Shown here: in pieces, positions 1 through 8,048 of the stretch
Position numbering within the stretch: position 1 is the stretch's first letter
How the letters are laid out: the number at the start of each line of letters is the position of its first letter
Program-made: the position numbers and the translations under genes
The notes under the pieces: model-generated
The model's input: only the letters and a program-made list of their open reading frames with translations
Told to the model about the DNA's origin: nothing
Database searches by the model: none
NCBI GenBank assembly: GCA_041913505.1
Contig: JAYSFC010000042.1
Span: forward strand, 1 to 27,340
Length of the DNA: 27,340 nt
Direction: 5' to 3'
Source of the DNA: JAYSFC01 sp041913505
GTDB taxonomy: Bacteria > Pseudomonadota > Gammaproteobacteria > Burkholderiales > Burkholderiaceae_C

Positions 1-1267
1 CCTTGCCCATCTGCACATGGCGCACGATGTTCTCGCGCACCACGATGGCATCGTCGATCAGCAGGCCCACGCACAGCGACAGCGCCATCAGCGTAATCAT
101 GTTCACGGTGAAGCCGAACCAGTACATGAACAGGAAGGTGCCGATGAGCGCAATGGGCAGCGTGAGGCCCGTGATCACCGTGGAGCGCCACGAGTTCAGG
201 AACAGGAACACGATGAGCACGGTGAGCAGCGCACCCTCGACCAGGGTCTGGCGCACGTTCTCCACCGCCACGCGGATGGGGCGCGAGCTGTCGCCGATGG
301 GCTCGAGCCGCACGCCTGGGGGCAGTTGGCCCTGCATTTCGGCAATGGTTTTGTTGAGGCCGTCCACGACCTCGATGGTGTTCTCGCCCTGCGACTTCTG
401 CACTGTGAGCAACAGCGTGCGCGTGCCGTTGTAGAGCGCCAGGCTGTCGAGCTCCTGCGCGCCGTCCTGCACGCGCGCGAGCTGGTCCACGCGCACGGGC
501 GCCCCATTTTTGCGCGCCACGATGATGCGGCCGAAATCCTCGGGCCGCTGCATGCGTGCGTCGATCTGCACCACGCGCTCCTGCGCGAGTGAGCGGATGG
601 CGCCCAACGGCAGGTCCTGGGTCTCATTGCGCACGGCAGCAGCCACCTGGTCGGGTGTGATGCCGAAGGCCTCGAGCGCCTGGGGGTTGAGGTAGACATT
701 GATCTCGCGCTTGGTGGCGCCGACGAGGTTCACGGCGCCCACGCCGCGCACGTTCTCAAGCCGCTTCTTGAGCACCTGCTCGGCCCAGGTGGTCAGCTCG
801 ACTGCGCTGGGCGCCGTATCCGCTGCGGCGTCGGGCAGCACGGCCAGCGACCACACGGCGCGGCTCGCGGGATCGAAGCGCAGCACGCGCGGCTCCTTGA
901 CCTCGGTGCGCAGGTTGGGCCGCACGGTGGCCACCTTCTCGCGCACATCTTCGGCGGCCTTGCGGCCGTCGATGTGCAGCTGGAACTCGATGATGACGAC
1001 CGAAGTCCCCTCGTAGCTGCGCGAGGTGAGCGCGTTGATGCCTGCGATCGAGTTCACGGCCTCCTCGATCTTCTTGGTGACCTCGCTCTCCACGATCTCG
1101 GGCGATGCGCCGGGGTAGTCCACCGTGACCACGACCACGGGAAAGTCGATGTCGGGGAACTGATCCACCTTGAGGCGCTGGTAGGCAAACAGGCCCAGCA
1201 CCACGAAGGCGAGCATCACCATGGTGGCGAACACTGGATTGCGCAGGCTGATTTTCGTGAACCACAT
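1..1267 (-). CDS. RND multidrug efflux pump inner-membrane subunit (AcrB/MdtC-like), 3' part missing
   Basis: Proton-driven inner-membrane pump of the HAE1 RND family, exporting drugs or other hydrophobic compounds through an adaptor and an outer-membrane channel. The first 422 residues are present; the gene runs off the window at base 1 (family length about 1020-1060). It begins MWFTKISLRNPVFATMVML, the usual first transmembrane helix, followed by a porter domain with DQFPDIDFPVV and YPGASPEIVE, typical of RND pumps. Near the break, helix 4 carries GLLIDDAIVVREN, whose Asp pair corresponds to the proton-relay aspartates of AcrB. The ATG at 1267 lies 20 bases after the adaptor stop, so the two genes are one operon. 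The family is certain; the substrate cannot be read from the sequence. Confidence 0.95.
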   Translation of the reverse strand, partial: MWFTKISLRNPVFATMVMLAFVVLGLFAYQRLKVDQFPDIDFPVVVVTVDYPGASPEIVESEVTKKIEEAVNSIAGINALTSRSYEGTSVVIIEFQLHIDGRKAAEDVREKVATVRPNLRTEVKEPRVLRFDPASRAVWSLAVLPDAAADTAPSAVELTTWAEQVLKKRLENVRGVGAVNLVGATKREINVYLNPQALEAFGITPDQVAAAVRNETQDLPLGAIRSLAQERVVQIDARMQRPEDFGRIIVARKNGAPVRVDQLARVQDGAQELDSLALYNGTRTLLLTVQKSQGENTIEVVDGLNKTIAEMQGQLPPGVRLEPIGDSSRPIRVAVENVRQTLVEGALLTVLIVFLFLNSWRSTVITGLTLPIALIGTFLFMYWFGFTVNMITLMALSLCVGLLIDDAIVVRENIVRHVQMGK

Positions 1268-1287
1268 GGCGGTGACTCGCTTTCGGC

Positions 1288-2460
1288 TCAGCGCGCAGGG
1301 GCGTTGTTCGGCGCGGCGGCAGCCGGCGCGCGGCGCACGGGCGTGCCTTCGCGCAGCGGGCCCAGCGCGCCGGCCACGATGAGCGTGCCTTCGGGCACGC
1401 CCTCCACGGCCACCATGGCGGTGCCATCGACCTGGGCGCGCGCGCCCGTGCGCACGTCGTGGTGCACGATGCGGTCGTTCTCGACGGCCTGCACGTAGGG
1501 CTGCGGCTTGTCGGTGCGCACTGCATCCAGCGGCACGGCCAACGGCTCGGCACGGCCGGTTTCCAGCACGCCTTGCACGAACAGGCCCTGGCGCAGCAGT
1601 GGCCGCGCGGGGCCCGCGCTGGCCGTGTCGATTTCCAGGTACACCGGCACGGCGCGGCTGCCCGACTGGGCGCTGGGGTTGATGCGCACCACGGTGGCCG
1701 TCACCGGCAGAGGGCTTCCCTCCAGCTGCAGGCGTGCCTGCTGGCCTACGCGCACCTGGGCGGCATCGGCGGGCGCGACCAGGGCTTCGAGTTCCAGGCG
1801 CGAGAGATCCACGATGTCGAGCACACGCAGGTCCACACCCACGCGTTCGCCGTTTTGCGCCAGGCGCTGCGCCACCTGGCCGCTGATGGGGCTACGCAGC
1901 ACCGTGTCTTCCAGGGCCTTGCGCGCCACGTCGGCGGCGGCCGTCGCCGCCTGGTAGCTGGCCTGGGCCGACTGCAGGCTGGCCTGCGAGGTTTCGAGCG
2001 CCGTGGTGGAGATGAAGCCTTGGTCCACGAGCGCGCGGTTGTTGTTGAACTGCCGCTGGCTGATGTCCACCTGGGCCTTGGCGGCGTCGGCCTGCTGCTG
2101 CGCCTGGCGCAAGCGGGCAGCGGTCTCGGTGGCATCGATACGCGCGACCACCTGGCCCGCGCGCACGCTGTCGCCTTCGCGCACCGTGAGGTCCTGCAGC
2201 TCACCTGCCACGCGGGCCTTCACGCTGGCCGATTGCAGGGCACGCAGCGCCCCCGAAACGGGCAGACCCAGCACAAGCGCCTGCCGCCGCACGGCGAGCA
2301 GTTCCTCGGGTTGCAGCGTGAGGACCGCTTCGGCGCGCTGTTCCGTCGCCTGGACCAGTGCCTGCTGCTGGGCTTTGCGGGCCGTCACGGCGCGCAGAAC
2401 GCCACTGCCGAGCACGGCGATCACGATGGCCGCGGCCACCCAGGGAATCCAGCGTTTCAT
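1288..2460 (-). CDS. RND efflux periplasmic adaptor (membrane fusion protein)
   Basis: Periplasmic adaptor of 390 residues that links the RND pump encoded downstream to an outer-membrane channel. It starts MKRWIPWVAAAIVIAVLG, one N-terminal membrane anchor. It then shows a lipoyl/barrel half (VREGDSVRAGQVVARID), a long Gln/Ala-rich alpha-hairpin (about residues 105-175), the second lipoyl half (LRSPISGQVAQRLAQNGERVG) and a beta-barrel and membrane-proximal domain. This order is that of the HlyD/AcrA family. I chose ATG 2460 because the anchor follows it directly; a start 13 codons upstream would overlap the regulator gene. The start is 7 bases after the tetR stop and has no clear Shine-Dalgarno, which suggests translational coupling. 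No outer-membrane channel gene is seen in the window. Confidence 0.93.
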   Translation of the reverse strand: MKRWIPWVAAAIVIAVLGSGVLRAVTARKAQQQALVQATEQRAEAVLTLQPEELLAVRRQALVLGLPVSGALRALQSASVKARVAGELQDLTVREGDSVRAGQVVARIDATETAARLRQAQQQADAAKAQVDISQRQFNNNRALVDQGFISTTALETSQASLQSAQASYQAATAAADVARKALEDTVLRSPISGQVAQRLAQNGERVGVDLRVLDIVDLSRLELEALVAPADAAQVRVGQQARLQLEGSPLPVTATVVRINPSAQSGSRAVPVYLEIDTASAGPARPLLRQGLFVQGVLETGRAEPLAVPLDAVRTDKPQPYVQAVENDRIVHHDVRTGARAQVDGTAMVAVEGVPEGTLIVAGALGPLREGTPVRRAPAAAAPNNAPAR

Positions 2461-2467
2461 GGGAGCG

Positions 2468-3151
2468 TCAAGGAGTAGAGGGGGAGGGCGGCTGCGCACG
2501 CACGCACAGCCCGAGTAGGATGTTGTCGACCTGCAGCCGGATGTACTCCTCGGGCGAGAGCCCGAGCTCGTCGGGGACGCACATGCCGATCGAATGCCGC
2601 CACATCATGAGGAAAATCATGGGAGCGAGCACGAGGTAGATCGCGTAGTCGAGGTTGATCTCGCGGAACTCTCCGCGGTCCATGCCGCGCTGCAGGATGC
2701 GGCGGATGAGGTCCTGCCCGACATCGATGACTTCCTGGCGGTAGAAGCTCGCGATCTCGGGAAAATTGCCAGCCTCGCTGAGGATCAGTTTGGTGATGCC
2801 TGAGGCCTTGGTGGAGCCGATGCGCTCCCACCACACGGTGAAGCAGTAGCGCAGCAACTCGCTGGAGCTGCCCTCGAAGGTCTGCAGCTCGAGCTTCCAT
2901 TCATCGAAGCGGCCGGCGATGTTCTGCCGCACCACAGCCTTGAACAGCTCCAGCTTGCTGGGAAAATAAAGGAACAGTGTGCCTTTGGAGACGCCAGCGC
3001 GCGCCGCCACTTCCTCAACCCGCGTCGCAGCGAAGCCCTTCTCGACGAACAGGTCCAGTGCGGCGTCCAGCAATTCACCGGGGCGGGCCTCCTTGCGGCG
3101 GCTGCGCTTGCCGGTTTCGGCCAGGGAAGGGTCTGTGGGGATCGTGGACAC
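2468..3151 (-). CDS. TetR/AcrR-family repressor of the RND operon
   Basis: TetR-family DNA-binding regulator, 227 residues from a GTG at 3151. The helix-turn-helix lies at about residues 25-70 (LLDAALDLFVEKGFAATRVE, then ARAGVSKGTLFLYFPSK). The C-terminal part, with EAGNFPEIASFYRQEV and a hydrophobic end, is the ligand and dimer domain. The reading frame stays open for a further 73 codons upstream, but a strong promoter sits at 3178-3205, so a start beyond it would lie upstream of the mRNA. GTG 3151 has no Shine-Dalgarno and a leader of only about 20 bases. As the first gene of the operon with the adaptor and pump, it most likely represses all three, itself included, and is released by a pump substrate. 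Those regulatory points are inference from the operator position. Confidence 0.9.
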   Translation of the reverse strand: MSTIPTDPSLAETGKRSRRKEARPGELLDAALDLFVEKGFAATRVEEVAARAGVSKGTLFLYFPSKLELFKAVVRQNIAGRFDEWKLELQTFEGSSSELLRYCFTVWWERIGSTKASGITKLILSEAGNFPEIASFYRQEVIDVGQDLIRRILQRGMDRGEFREINLDYAIYLVLAPMIFLMMWRHSIGMCVPDELGLSPEEYIRLQVDNILLGLCVRAQPPSPSTP

Positions 3152-3160
3152 GGATTTTAA

Positions 3161-3178
3161 TGACTGACTGGTTAGTAA
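3161..3178. promoter_or_regulatory. Imperfect palindromic operator for the TetR regulator
   Basis: ACTGACTGGTTAGT (3163-3176) reads ACTAACCAGTCAGT on the other strand, so the half-sites ACTRAC and GTYAGT match with two central variations. It begins at the -10 element and covers the expected transcription start, the position for autorepression by the TetR protein encoded just downstream. Assignment to that protein is inferred from position. Confidence 0.65.
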
Positions 3179-3205
3179 TATTAGCTTGCGCCCTATGGAA
3201 GTCAA
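3178..3205 (-). promoter_or_regulatory. Promoter of the tetR-adaptor-RND operon
   Basis: Read on the minus strand, TTGACT (3205-3200) and TAATAT (3183-3178) are separated by 16 bases. This is a close match to a sigma-70 promoter, and the expected start is near 3171. Confidence 0.75.
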
Positions 3206-3314
3206 GCGGGGGCCGCACCGGCACGAGTGTAAAAAACGCGCGCCCCTCAATTCAGGTAGTCTCGCCCCTAGGCCAGCGAGGACCATCCGATGACGCAAGA
3301 AGGAGATACGACAC

Positions 3315-3854
3315 ATGCCCCTTGAAACCATCACCCTGGGCGGTGGCTGCTTCTGGTGCACCGAGGCCATCTTCGATCGCGTGCGCGGCGTTACCGACGT
3401 GGAAAGCGGCTACGCGAACGGCCATGTGGCCCATCCGAGCTACGAGCAGGTCTGCGACGGCAGCACCGGCCACGCCGAAGTCGTGCGTGTGACCTTCGAC
3501 CCCGCGCAGATTGGTGTGCGCGAAATCCTCGAGATTTTCTTTGCCACCCACGATCCCACGACCCCTAACCGCCAGGGCAACGACGTGGGGACGCAGTACC
3601 GTAGCGGCATTTATTACGGCACCCCGGCCCACGAGGCCGTGGCCCGTGACGTGCTGCGCGAGCTGGAGCAGGGCGGCCACTATGGCGCGCCGGTGGTCAC
3701 CGAAGTACAGCCTCTCACGGCGTACTGGCCCGCCGAGGACTACCACCAGGACTACTTCCTCAACCACCCGCACCAGGGCTACTGCGCCTTCGTGGTGGGC
3801 CCCAAGGTGCAGAAGTTCCAGGCAACCTTTGCGCGCTACCTGAAGCCCGATTGA
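3315..3854 (+). CDS. msrA: Peptide-methionine (S)-S-oxide reductase
   Basis: MsrA reduces methionine-S-sulfoxide in oxidised proteins, using thioredoxin. The 179 residues match the family length. The catalytic motif GGGCFWCTEAIF is at residues 9-20 with nucleophilic Cys12. Other family signatures are GYANGH, STGHAEVVRVTFDP, FFATHDPTTPNRQGNDVGTQ and AEDYHQDYFLNHPHQGYC. Cys157 near the C-terminus is the likely resolving cysteine. The start is fixed by AAGGAG about 11 bases upstream of ATG 3315. It is a single gene transcribed away from the efflux operon. There is no fused MsrB domain. Confidence 0.97.
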   Translation: MPLETITLGGGCFWCTEAIFDRVRGVTDVESGYANGHVAHPSYEQVCDGSTGHAEVVRVTFDPAQIGVREILEIFFATHDPTTPNRQGNDVGTQYRSGIYYGTPAHEAVARDVLRELEQGGHYGAPVVTEVQPLTAYWPAEDYHQDYFLNHPHQGYCAFVVGPKVQKFQATFARYLKPD

Positions 3855-3931
3855 TCCACGCTGTCGCTCAGCGGTCATCAAACTGGTTTAAGCTCCGGGC
3901 CCCAATGGCGCCGCAGGGCGCCGTGCCCGCC

Positions 3932-4300
3932 ATGTCCCGACGCACTCCACCCCAACTTCTGCGCCAACCCTGGGCCCTCCGCCTGGGAGCTTGGTGGCTG
4001 GTGCTGGCCCTGGCGCTTGCGCCGGCCCTGGGACGTGTGCACCGGGTGCTGCACCTGCCCTCAGCGTTGGGGGTGTCGGCGGCCACCGTGCATGCGCACG
4101 GCCTGGGTGCCCTGTTCGCAGGCCATGGCCCGGCCGATTGCCAGCTGCTCGACCAGCTCACGCAGGGTGGCGCCCCCGCCGCCGAGTGGCCCGCGCTGGC
4201 CGCTGCGGCTACCCCGGCATGCCCACCCGCACAGTCCGTCCAGGCGCTGCTGCCGCGTGCCGCGCTGCCGTTCCAGGCCCGCGCACCGCCCGTCGCTTGA
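3932..4300 (+). CDS. Small exported Cys/His protein upstream of the zinc receptor (DUF2946-like)
   Basis: Uncharacterised protein of about 122 residues. A basic N-terminus (MSRRTPPQLLRQPWALRLG) leads into a hydrophobic stretch LVLALALAPALG, a likely signal peptide or membrane anchor. The rest is rich in His and Ala with a DCQLLDQLTQ segment. That layout recalls the small DUF2946-type exported proteins encoded beside metal receptors in related bacteria; I give this from memory and cannot search it. The start is uncertain: ATG 3932, ATG 3905 and TTG 3851 are all in frame and none has a clear ribosome site. I chose 3932 because it gives the most compact signal peptide. It lies 154 bases before the ZnuD-like gene on the same strand, so a role in metal handling is possible. 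Confidence 0.55.
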   Translation: MSRRTPPQLLRQPWALRLGAWWLVLALALAPALGRVHRVLHLPSALGVSAATVHAHGLGALFAGHGPADCQLLDQLTQGGAPAAEWPALAAAATPACPPAQSVQALLPRAALPFQARAPPVA

Positions 4301-4329
4301 CGCTGCGGTTACTCCATTTTTCATAGCAA

Positions 4330-4364
4330 ACAGCGCAGGCTATTTCTGCGCTGTGACCATTTTT
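4330..4364 (+). terminator. Stem-loop between the small exported protein and the TonB receptor
   Basis: ACAGCGCAG (4330-4338) pairs perfectly with CTGCGCTGT (4346-4354) across a 7-base loop. Five T's follow at 4360-4364, after a 5-base gap. It could end the upstream transcript or act in the leader of the receptor gene. The arms and the nearby GCTATTT also resemble a hairpin repeat that I recall as scattered through Comamonadaceae genomes. Confidence 0.5.
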
Positions 4365-4453
4365 CGTCCTGAAGGTGCCCTTGAAAAGGCGCGCAGGGCT
4401 GGCCGCGCATGCCGTATCCAACGGCGAGGCGGCTGCGAACAGAAACACGATCC

Positions 4454-6535
4454 ATGAACCACCCGCTGAATCCTTCCTTCCTATGCCGCAGCAGTGCGCT
4501 GCATGCAGGCCAGACCGCTGCCGCCCTGGCTGTGGCGCTGCTCATTTCCACCCTGGGCCAAGAGGCACAGGCGCAGCAAGCGCCGGCCACGCTGTCCGAG
4601 GTAACTGTTTCTGCCAGCGGCCTGCAGCTCGGCAGCGACGATATGGCCACGCCCGTGAGCGTGCTGGAGGGTGACGAGCTCGTGCGCCGCCGCGAGGGCA
4701 CGCTGGGCGAGACGCTCAACAGCGAGCCCGGCATCCAGTCCACCCACTTCGGTGCGGGCGCGAGCCGCCCCGTGATCCGCGGCATGGACGGCCCGCGCGT
4801 GCAGGTGCTCTCCGACGGCTCCGAGGTGCAGGACGCCTCCACCGTGAGCCCCGACCACGCCGTGGTGTCCGAGCCCCTGCTCGCGCGCCAGATCGAGGTG
4901 CTGCGCGGCCCCTCGGCGCTCATCCACGGTGGCGGCGCCATCGGCGGCGTGGTGAACGTGCTCGACGACAAGATCCCCACCGCCATCCCGCAAAAAGGCT
5001 ACGAGGGCAGTGCCGAGGTGCGCGCGGGCACCGGCGCTCGTGAAAAGACCGGAGCCTTCCAGCTTACGGGCGGCGCAGGCAACCTGGCCGTGCACGTGGA
5101 AGGCCTGGCGCGGGACGCGGGCGACTACCGCGTGGGCAGCGGCTGGAGCGGCGGCAGCAAGGTGCCCGGCAGCTTCAGCCGCACCGACGCGGGCAGCCTG
5201 GGCCTGTCGTGGATCGGCGACCAGGGCTACCTGGGCGTGGCCTACACGCGCCAGACGGCCAAATACGGCCTGCCGGGGCACAACCACAGCTTCGACGGCT
5301 GCCATACCCTTGGCGACCACCTGCACTGCAGCAACGACGGACACGACCACGGGGACGGCAGCACGCCTGCCCTGGGCGACGTGCCCGTGGTGGACATGCA
5401 CAGCGATCGCTGGGACGTGCGCGGCGAGCTGCGCAATCCGTTCGCGGGCTTCGCGGCCCTGCGCTTCCGCGCGGGCGTGACCGACTACCAGCACGACGAG
5501 ATCGAGGGCAGCGCGGTCTCCACCACCTTCCGCAACAAGGCACACGACGTGCGCGTGGAACTGCAGCACGAGCCCATCGCGGGCTGGCGCGGTGTGTTCG
5601 GTGTGCAGGCCACGCAGCGCAAGTTCAGCGCCGAGGGCGAAGAGGCCTACGTGCAACCCACCGACACGCGCCGCGCGGGCCTCTTCCTGCTGGAGGAATA
5701 CCAGTGGCAGCAATGGCGCTTCGCCGCCGCGCTGCGCCACGAGCACCAGACCGTGGACGCAATCACCTCGGGCCTGTCGAGCAGCCACAACGGCACCTCG
5801 GCCTCGCTGAGCGCGGTGTGGAAGTTCACGCCGGGCTACCAGCTCTCCACCTCGCTCACCCAGGCGCGCCGCATGCCCACGGCCGAAGAGCTGTACGCCA
5901 ACGGCCTGCACATGGCCACGAGCACCTACGAGCGCGGCAACCCCGACCTCAAGCCCGAAACGGCGCAGTCCATCGACCTTGGGCTGCGCAAAATCACGGG
6001 CGACACCACCTTCGGCGTGAGCGTGTACCGCAACCGCGTGAAGGACTACATCTACGGCCGCACGCTCGATGAACTCAATGGGCTGCAGCTGCTGCAGTAC
6101 AGCCAGGCCGACGCCACCTTCACGGGCCTGGAGGTCCAGGTGCGCCAACGCCTCACGCGCAACCTCGGCGTCACGCTGTTCGGCGACATGGTGCGAGCCA
6201 AGCTCGACGCCGGCGGCTACCTGCCGCGCATTCCCGCGGCCCGCGCGGGCCTGCGCCTGGACGCGAGCTGGAAGGCCTGGGACGGTCAGGTCGAGTGGGT
6301 GCAGGTGGCGCGCCAGAACCGCATCGCCGACTTCGAGTCCGCCACGCCCGGCTACGGCATGCTCAACCTGGGCGTGACCTACAGCAGCCGCTTCGCGGGC
6401 GGCACGCCCTGGCAGCTCTACGTCAAGGGCAACAACCTGACCGACCGGCTGGCCTATGCCCACACCTCGTTCATCAAGGATGCAGCGCCGCTCATGGGGC
6501 GCAACATCACGGTGGGCATGAAGGTGTCGTTCTAA
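4454..6535 (+). CDS. znuD: ZnuD-like TonB-dependent zinc receptor
   Basis: Outer-membrane TonB-dependent receptor, 693 residues. A signal peptide ends near residue 38 (GQEAQAQQAP). The plug domain follows (LSEVTVSASGLQLG to GPSALIHGGGAIGGVVNVLDDKIP), then a 22-strand-type barrel ending in the terminal Phe of MKVSF. The specific mark is a His/Cys-rich loop at about residues 271-303, with YGLPGHNHSFDGCH, HLHC and DGHDHGDG. It closely parallels the zinc-binding loop of Neisseria ZnuD, so zinc is the likely cargo. ATG 4454 precedes the signal peptide directly; a longer reading frame from 4409 would add a non-signal extension. No Zur-type box was recognised in 4301-4453, so zinc control is unproven here. 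The gene probably stands alone or is co-transcribed with the small exported protein upstream. Confidence 0.9.
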   Translation: MNHPLNPSFLCRSSALHAGQTAAALAVALLISTLGQEAQAQQAPATLSEVTVSASGLQLGSDDMATPVSVLEGDELVRRREGTLGETLNSEPGIQSTHFGAGASRPVIRGMDGPRVQVLSDGSEVQDASTVSPDHAVVSEPLLARQIEVLRGPSALIHGGGAIGGVVNVLDDKIPTAIPQKGYEGSAEVRAGTGAREKTGAFQLTGGAGNLAVHVEGLARDAGDYRVGSGWSGGSKVPGSFSRTDAGSLGLSWIGDQGYLGVAYTRQTAKYGLPGHNHSFDGCHTLGDHLHCSNDGHDHGDGSTPALGDVPVVDMHSDRWDVRGELRNPFAGFAALRFRAGVTDYQHDEIEGSAVSTTFRNKAHDVRVELQHEPIAGWRGVFGVQATQRKFSAEGEEAYVQPTDTRRAGLFLLEEYQWQQWRFAAALRHEHQTVDAITSGLSSSHNGTSASLSAVWKFTPGYQLSTSLTQARRMPTAEELYANGLHMATSTYERGNPDLKPETAQSIDLGLRKITGDTTFGVSVYRNRVKDYIYGRTLDELNGLQLLQYSQADATFTGLEVQVRQRLTRNLGVTLFGDMVRAKLDAGGYLPRIPAARAGLRLDASWKAWDGQVEWVQVARQNRIADFESATPGYGMLNLGVTYSSRFAGGTPWQLYVKGNNLTDRLAYAHTSFIKDAAPLMGRNITVGMKVSF

Positions 6536-6541
6536 CGCGCC

Positions 6542-6561
6542 CGCGCAGCGGCGGCTGCGCG
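6542..6561 (+). terminator. GC-rich hairpin after the zinc receptor gene
   Basis: CGCGCAGC (6542-6549) pairs with GCTGCGCG (6554-6561) around a 4-base loop, starting 7 bases after the receptor stop. No T-tract follows. It is a plausible 3' end structure rather than a classic intrinsic terminator. Confidence 0.4.
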
Positions 6562-6593
6562 ATGGGCGGGCCGCAGGCGCATTCGGCCCGCGT

Positions 6594-6710
6594 TCAGCAC
6601 ACGGCCGACAGCGCATCCACGATGCGCTGCTCGCGCACCGTGAGCGCCGCATAGCCCACGGCGGCCAGCCGCTTCAAGGCTGCGTGAATCTCGGTTTCGG
6701 TGTACGGCAT
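6594..6710 (-). CDS. 38-residue putative small protein with an ideal ribosome binding site
   Basis: Short open frame on the minus strand from ATG 6710 to TGA 6594. The full consensus AGGAGG lies at 6720-6715, four bases before the ATG, which is the strongest translation signal in this part of the window. The product begins MPYTETEIHAALKRLAAVGY and ends VDALSAVC. It has no signal peptide or membrane helix and looks like two short amphipathic helices joined at a Gly-Tyr. I do not recognise the family. It is convergent with the zinc receptor gene and followed on the minus strand by the hairpin at 6542-6561. The ribosome site and a well-formed soluble composition support a real gene; the length alone would not. 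Confidence 0.55.
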   Translation of the reverse strand: MPYTETEIHAALKRLAAVGYAALTVREQRIVDALSAVC

Positions 6711-7163
6711 AGAACCTCCTGAAGCCAGAAAAATGCACGGTGGAGCCAGTCCACAAGAGGACCGGGCGGGACCCCGGTTGCACTATGCGTTTGTGCCTAC
6801 CCAACCAGCACAAGGTGGAATGTGGACAGGTGGCAGCTTGGCTGCTTCTGCGAAAGGCGAAGGCGGGATGAAACGGGAAAAGCACAGGCTGTTTACGGCC
6901 TTGCGCCGATCGCTGCCAGGGCCCGCTTGTGGCGGTGCCTGTCAGGAGCAACAGCGCTGGCAGGGGTTGTCCAGGGTGCGGTCTGTGGTGCCACCCTGAG
7001 GATGCTGGCTTTTGCAGTGATGGCAGGTGCGCAGCAGGCAAGAGCCGGTGAGGGCTTGCGAGCGATCGCCTTGGCAACGTTGCGGTAAGAGGAACTTGCT
7101 TGCCTGGTACAGGCTGTCGTGCTAGAAAAGCAGGACTTTGGCCGCCCAACGAGGGGGACGATC
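6711..7163. other. About 450 bases without a convincing gene
   Basis: Between the 38-codon ORF and the methyltransferase I see no frame with both a start signal and a plausible protein. The stretch holds a 6-bp inverted repeat TTGTGC/GCACAA (6791-6796, 6808-6813) and two palindromes close together, GCGATCGC (7062-7069) and GCAACGTTGC (7074-7083). One minus-strand frame shows two CxxC pairs but lacks a usable start codon. It could contain the promoters of both flanking genes or decayed sequence. Confidence 0.5.
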
Positions 7164-8000
7164 ATGGCAACCCCGACGCAAGTCAACGAATCCGTCCAGG
7201 CGCACTACACCCGGTCCGGTCTAGGCGATCTCATCCTTGCTGCGCTCGAAGGGGCCGGCAAAGACTTGAATCGGCTCACGCCGGAGGACTTGGCGCCCAT
7301 CGATGAATTCCACATTCGCGGCAGGGCTGCAACGCTCGAACTTGCTCGGGCAGCGAAGGTCGACGCCACGAAACGCGTGCTGGATGTCGGCAGCGGCGTC
7401 GGCGGCACGTCCCGTTGCCTTGCCCGGGAATTCGGCTGCCGCGTTACCGGCATCGACCTGACAGACGAGTACTGCCGTGTGGCTGCCATGCTTTCAGAGC
7501 GGACAGGCCTGGGCGAGCTCGTCGACTATCGCCACGGCGATGCAACGAGTTTGCCCTTTCCGGATGCTTCGTTTGACATCGTGTGGACGGAGCATGCGGC
7601 AATGAACATTCCGGACAAGCCGAGGCTCTACAAGGAGATGCATCGCGTCCTCAAGCCGGGGGGCACGCTCGCGATCTACGACATTCTTGCCGGGCCTTCC
7701 GGCCCCGTGCTCTTCCCGGTTCCTTGGGCGCGTACCCCTGAAGCGAGCTTTCTCGCGACACCGGATGAATTGCGTGGCCTCCTGCAAGCCGCCGGGTTCT
7801 CGATTGAGGCTTGGTCGGATACAACCGATGCCGCACGCGCATGGTTCGTGGCACTGGCCGAAAAGATCCGCAAAGAGGGCGTCGCACCGCTCGGCTTTCA
7901 TCTGCTCCTCGGGCCAGAGTTTGCGGCCATGGCCCAGAACCAACGGCGCAATCTCGAGGAGGCGCGGATTGTTCTGGCGCAAATCGTTGCCAGGCGGTGA
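7164..8000 (+). CDS. Class I SAM-dependent methyltransferase, substrate unknown
   Basis: Cytoplasmic methyltransferase of 278 residues with a Rossmann fold. The SAM-binding motif is VLDVGSGVGGTSRCLA at about residues 73-88. Motif II-like GIDLTDEYCRVA, the post-acidic segment HGDATSLPFPDASFDIVWTE and HRVLKPGGTLAIYDI follow in the usual order. These fit the UbiE/sarcosine-dimethylglycine/type-11 group; the substrate is not readable. ATG 7164 has GAGGGGG about 5-11 bases upstream; 15 codons of extra frame upstream look non-coding. Its codon use has more A/T-ending codons (GAA, AAG, TTG, GAT) than the neighbours, and it has no functional link to the zinc receptor or chrA. It stands alone in a gene-poor stretch. 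This suggests acquisition by transfer, which is inference. Confidence 0.85.
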   Translation: MATPTQVNESVQAHYTRSGLGDLILAALEGAGKDLNRLTPEDLAPIDEFHIRGRAATLELARAAKVDATKRVLDVGSGVGGTSRCLAREFGCRVTGIDLTDEYCRVAAMLSERTGLGELVDYRHGDATSLPFPDASFDIVWTEHAAMNIPDKPRLYKEMHRVLKPGGTLAIYDILAGPSGPVLFPVPWARTPEASFLATPDELRGLLQAAGFSIEAWSDTTDAARAWFVALAEKIRKEGVAPLGFHLLLGPEFAAMAQNQRRNLEEARIVLAQIVARR

Positions 8001-8048
8001 TAGCGACTGACCCCGACGCGCAGCGGGCGACTGCCTGCGGGTGCGGCT

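Noticed and set aside
3152..3370. Longer N-terminus for the first TetR protein
   Set aside because: It would start upstream of the promoter at 3178-3205 and adds a non-TetR Arg/Leu-rich stretch.
4301..4453. Zur box before the zinc receptor
   Set aside because: I looked for the A/T-rich palindrome of the GTTATAATATAAC kind and found none.
4481..6652. Long open frame antisense to the zinc receptor gene
   Set aside because: It is the mirror of a GC-rich gene; its product is low-complexity His/Ala/Arg with no domain, while the sense frame is a full TonB receptor.
7062..7083. Adjacent palindromes GCGATCGC and GCAACGTTGC
   Set aside because: Short, GC-rich and not repeated at another promoter in the window; not enough to call an operator.
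6936..7127. Minus-strand frame with CHHC and CQRC pairs, like a small zinc ribbon
   Set aside because: It runs stop to stop with no ATG, GTG or TTG in frame, so it is not a supported gene; it could be a remnant or chance.
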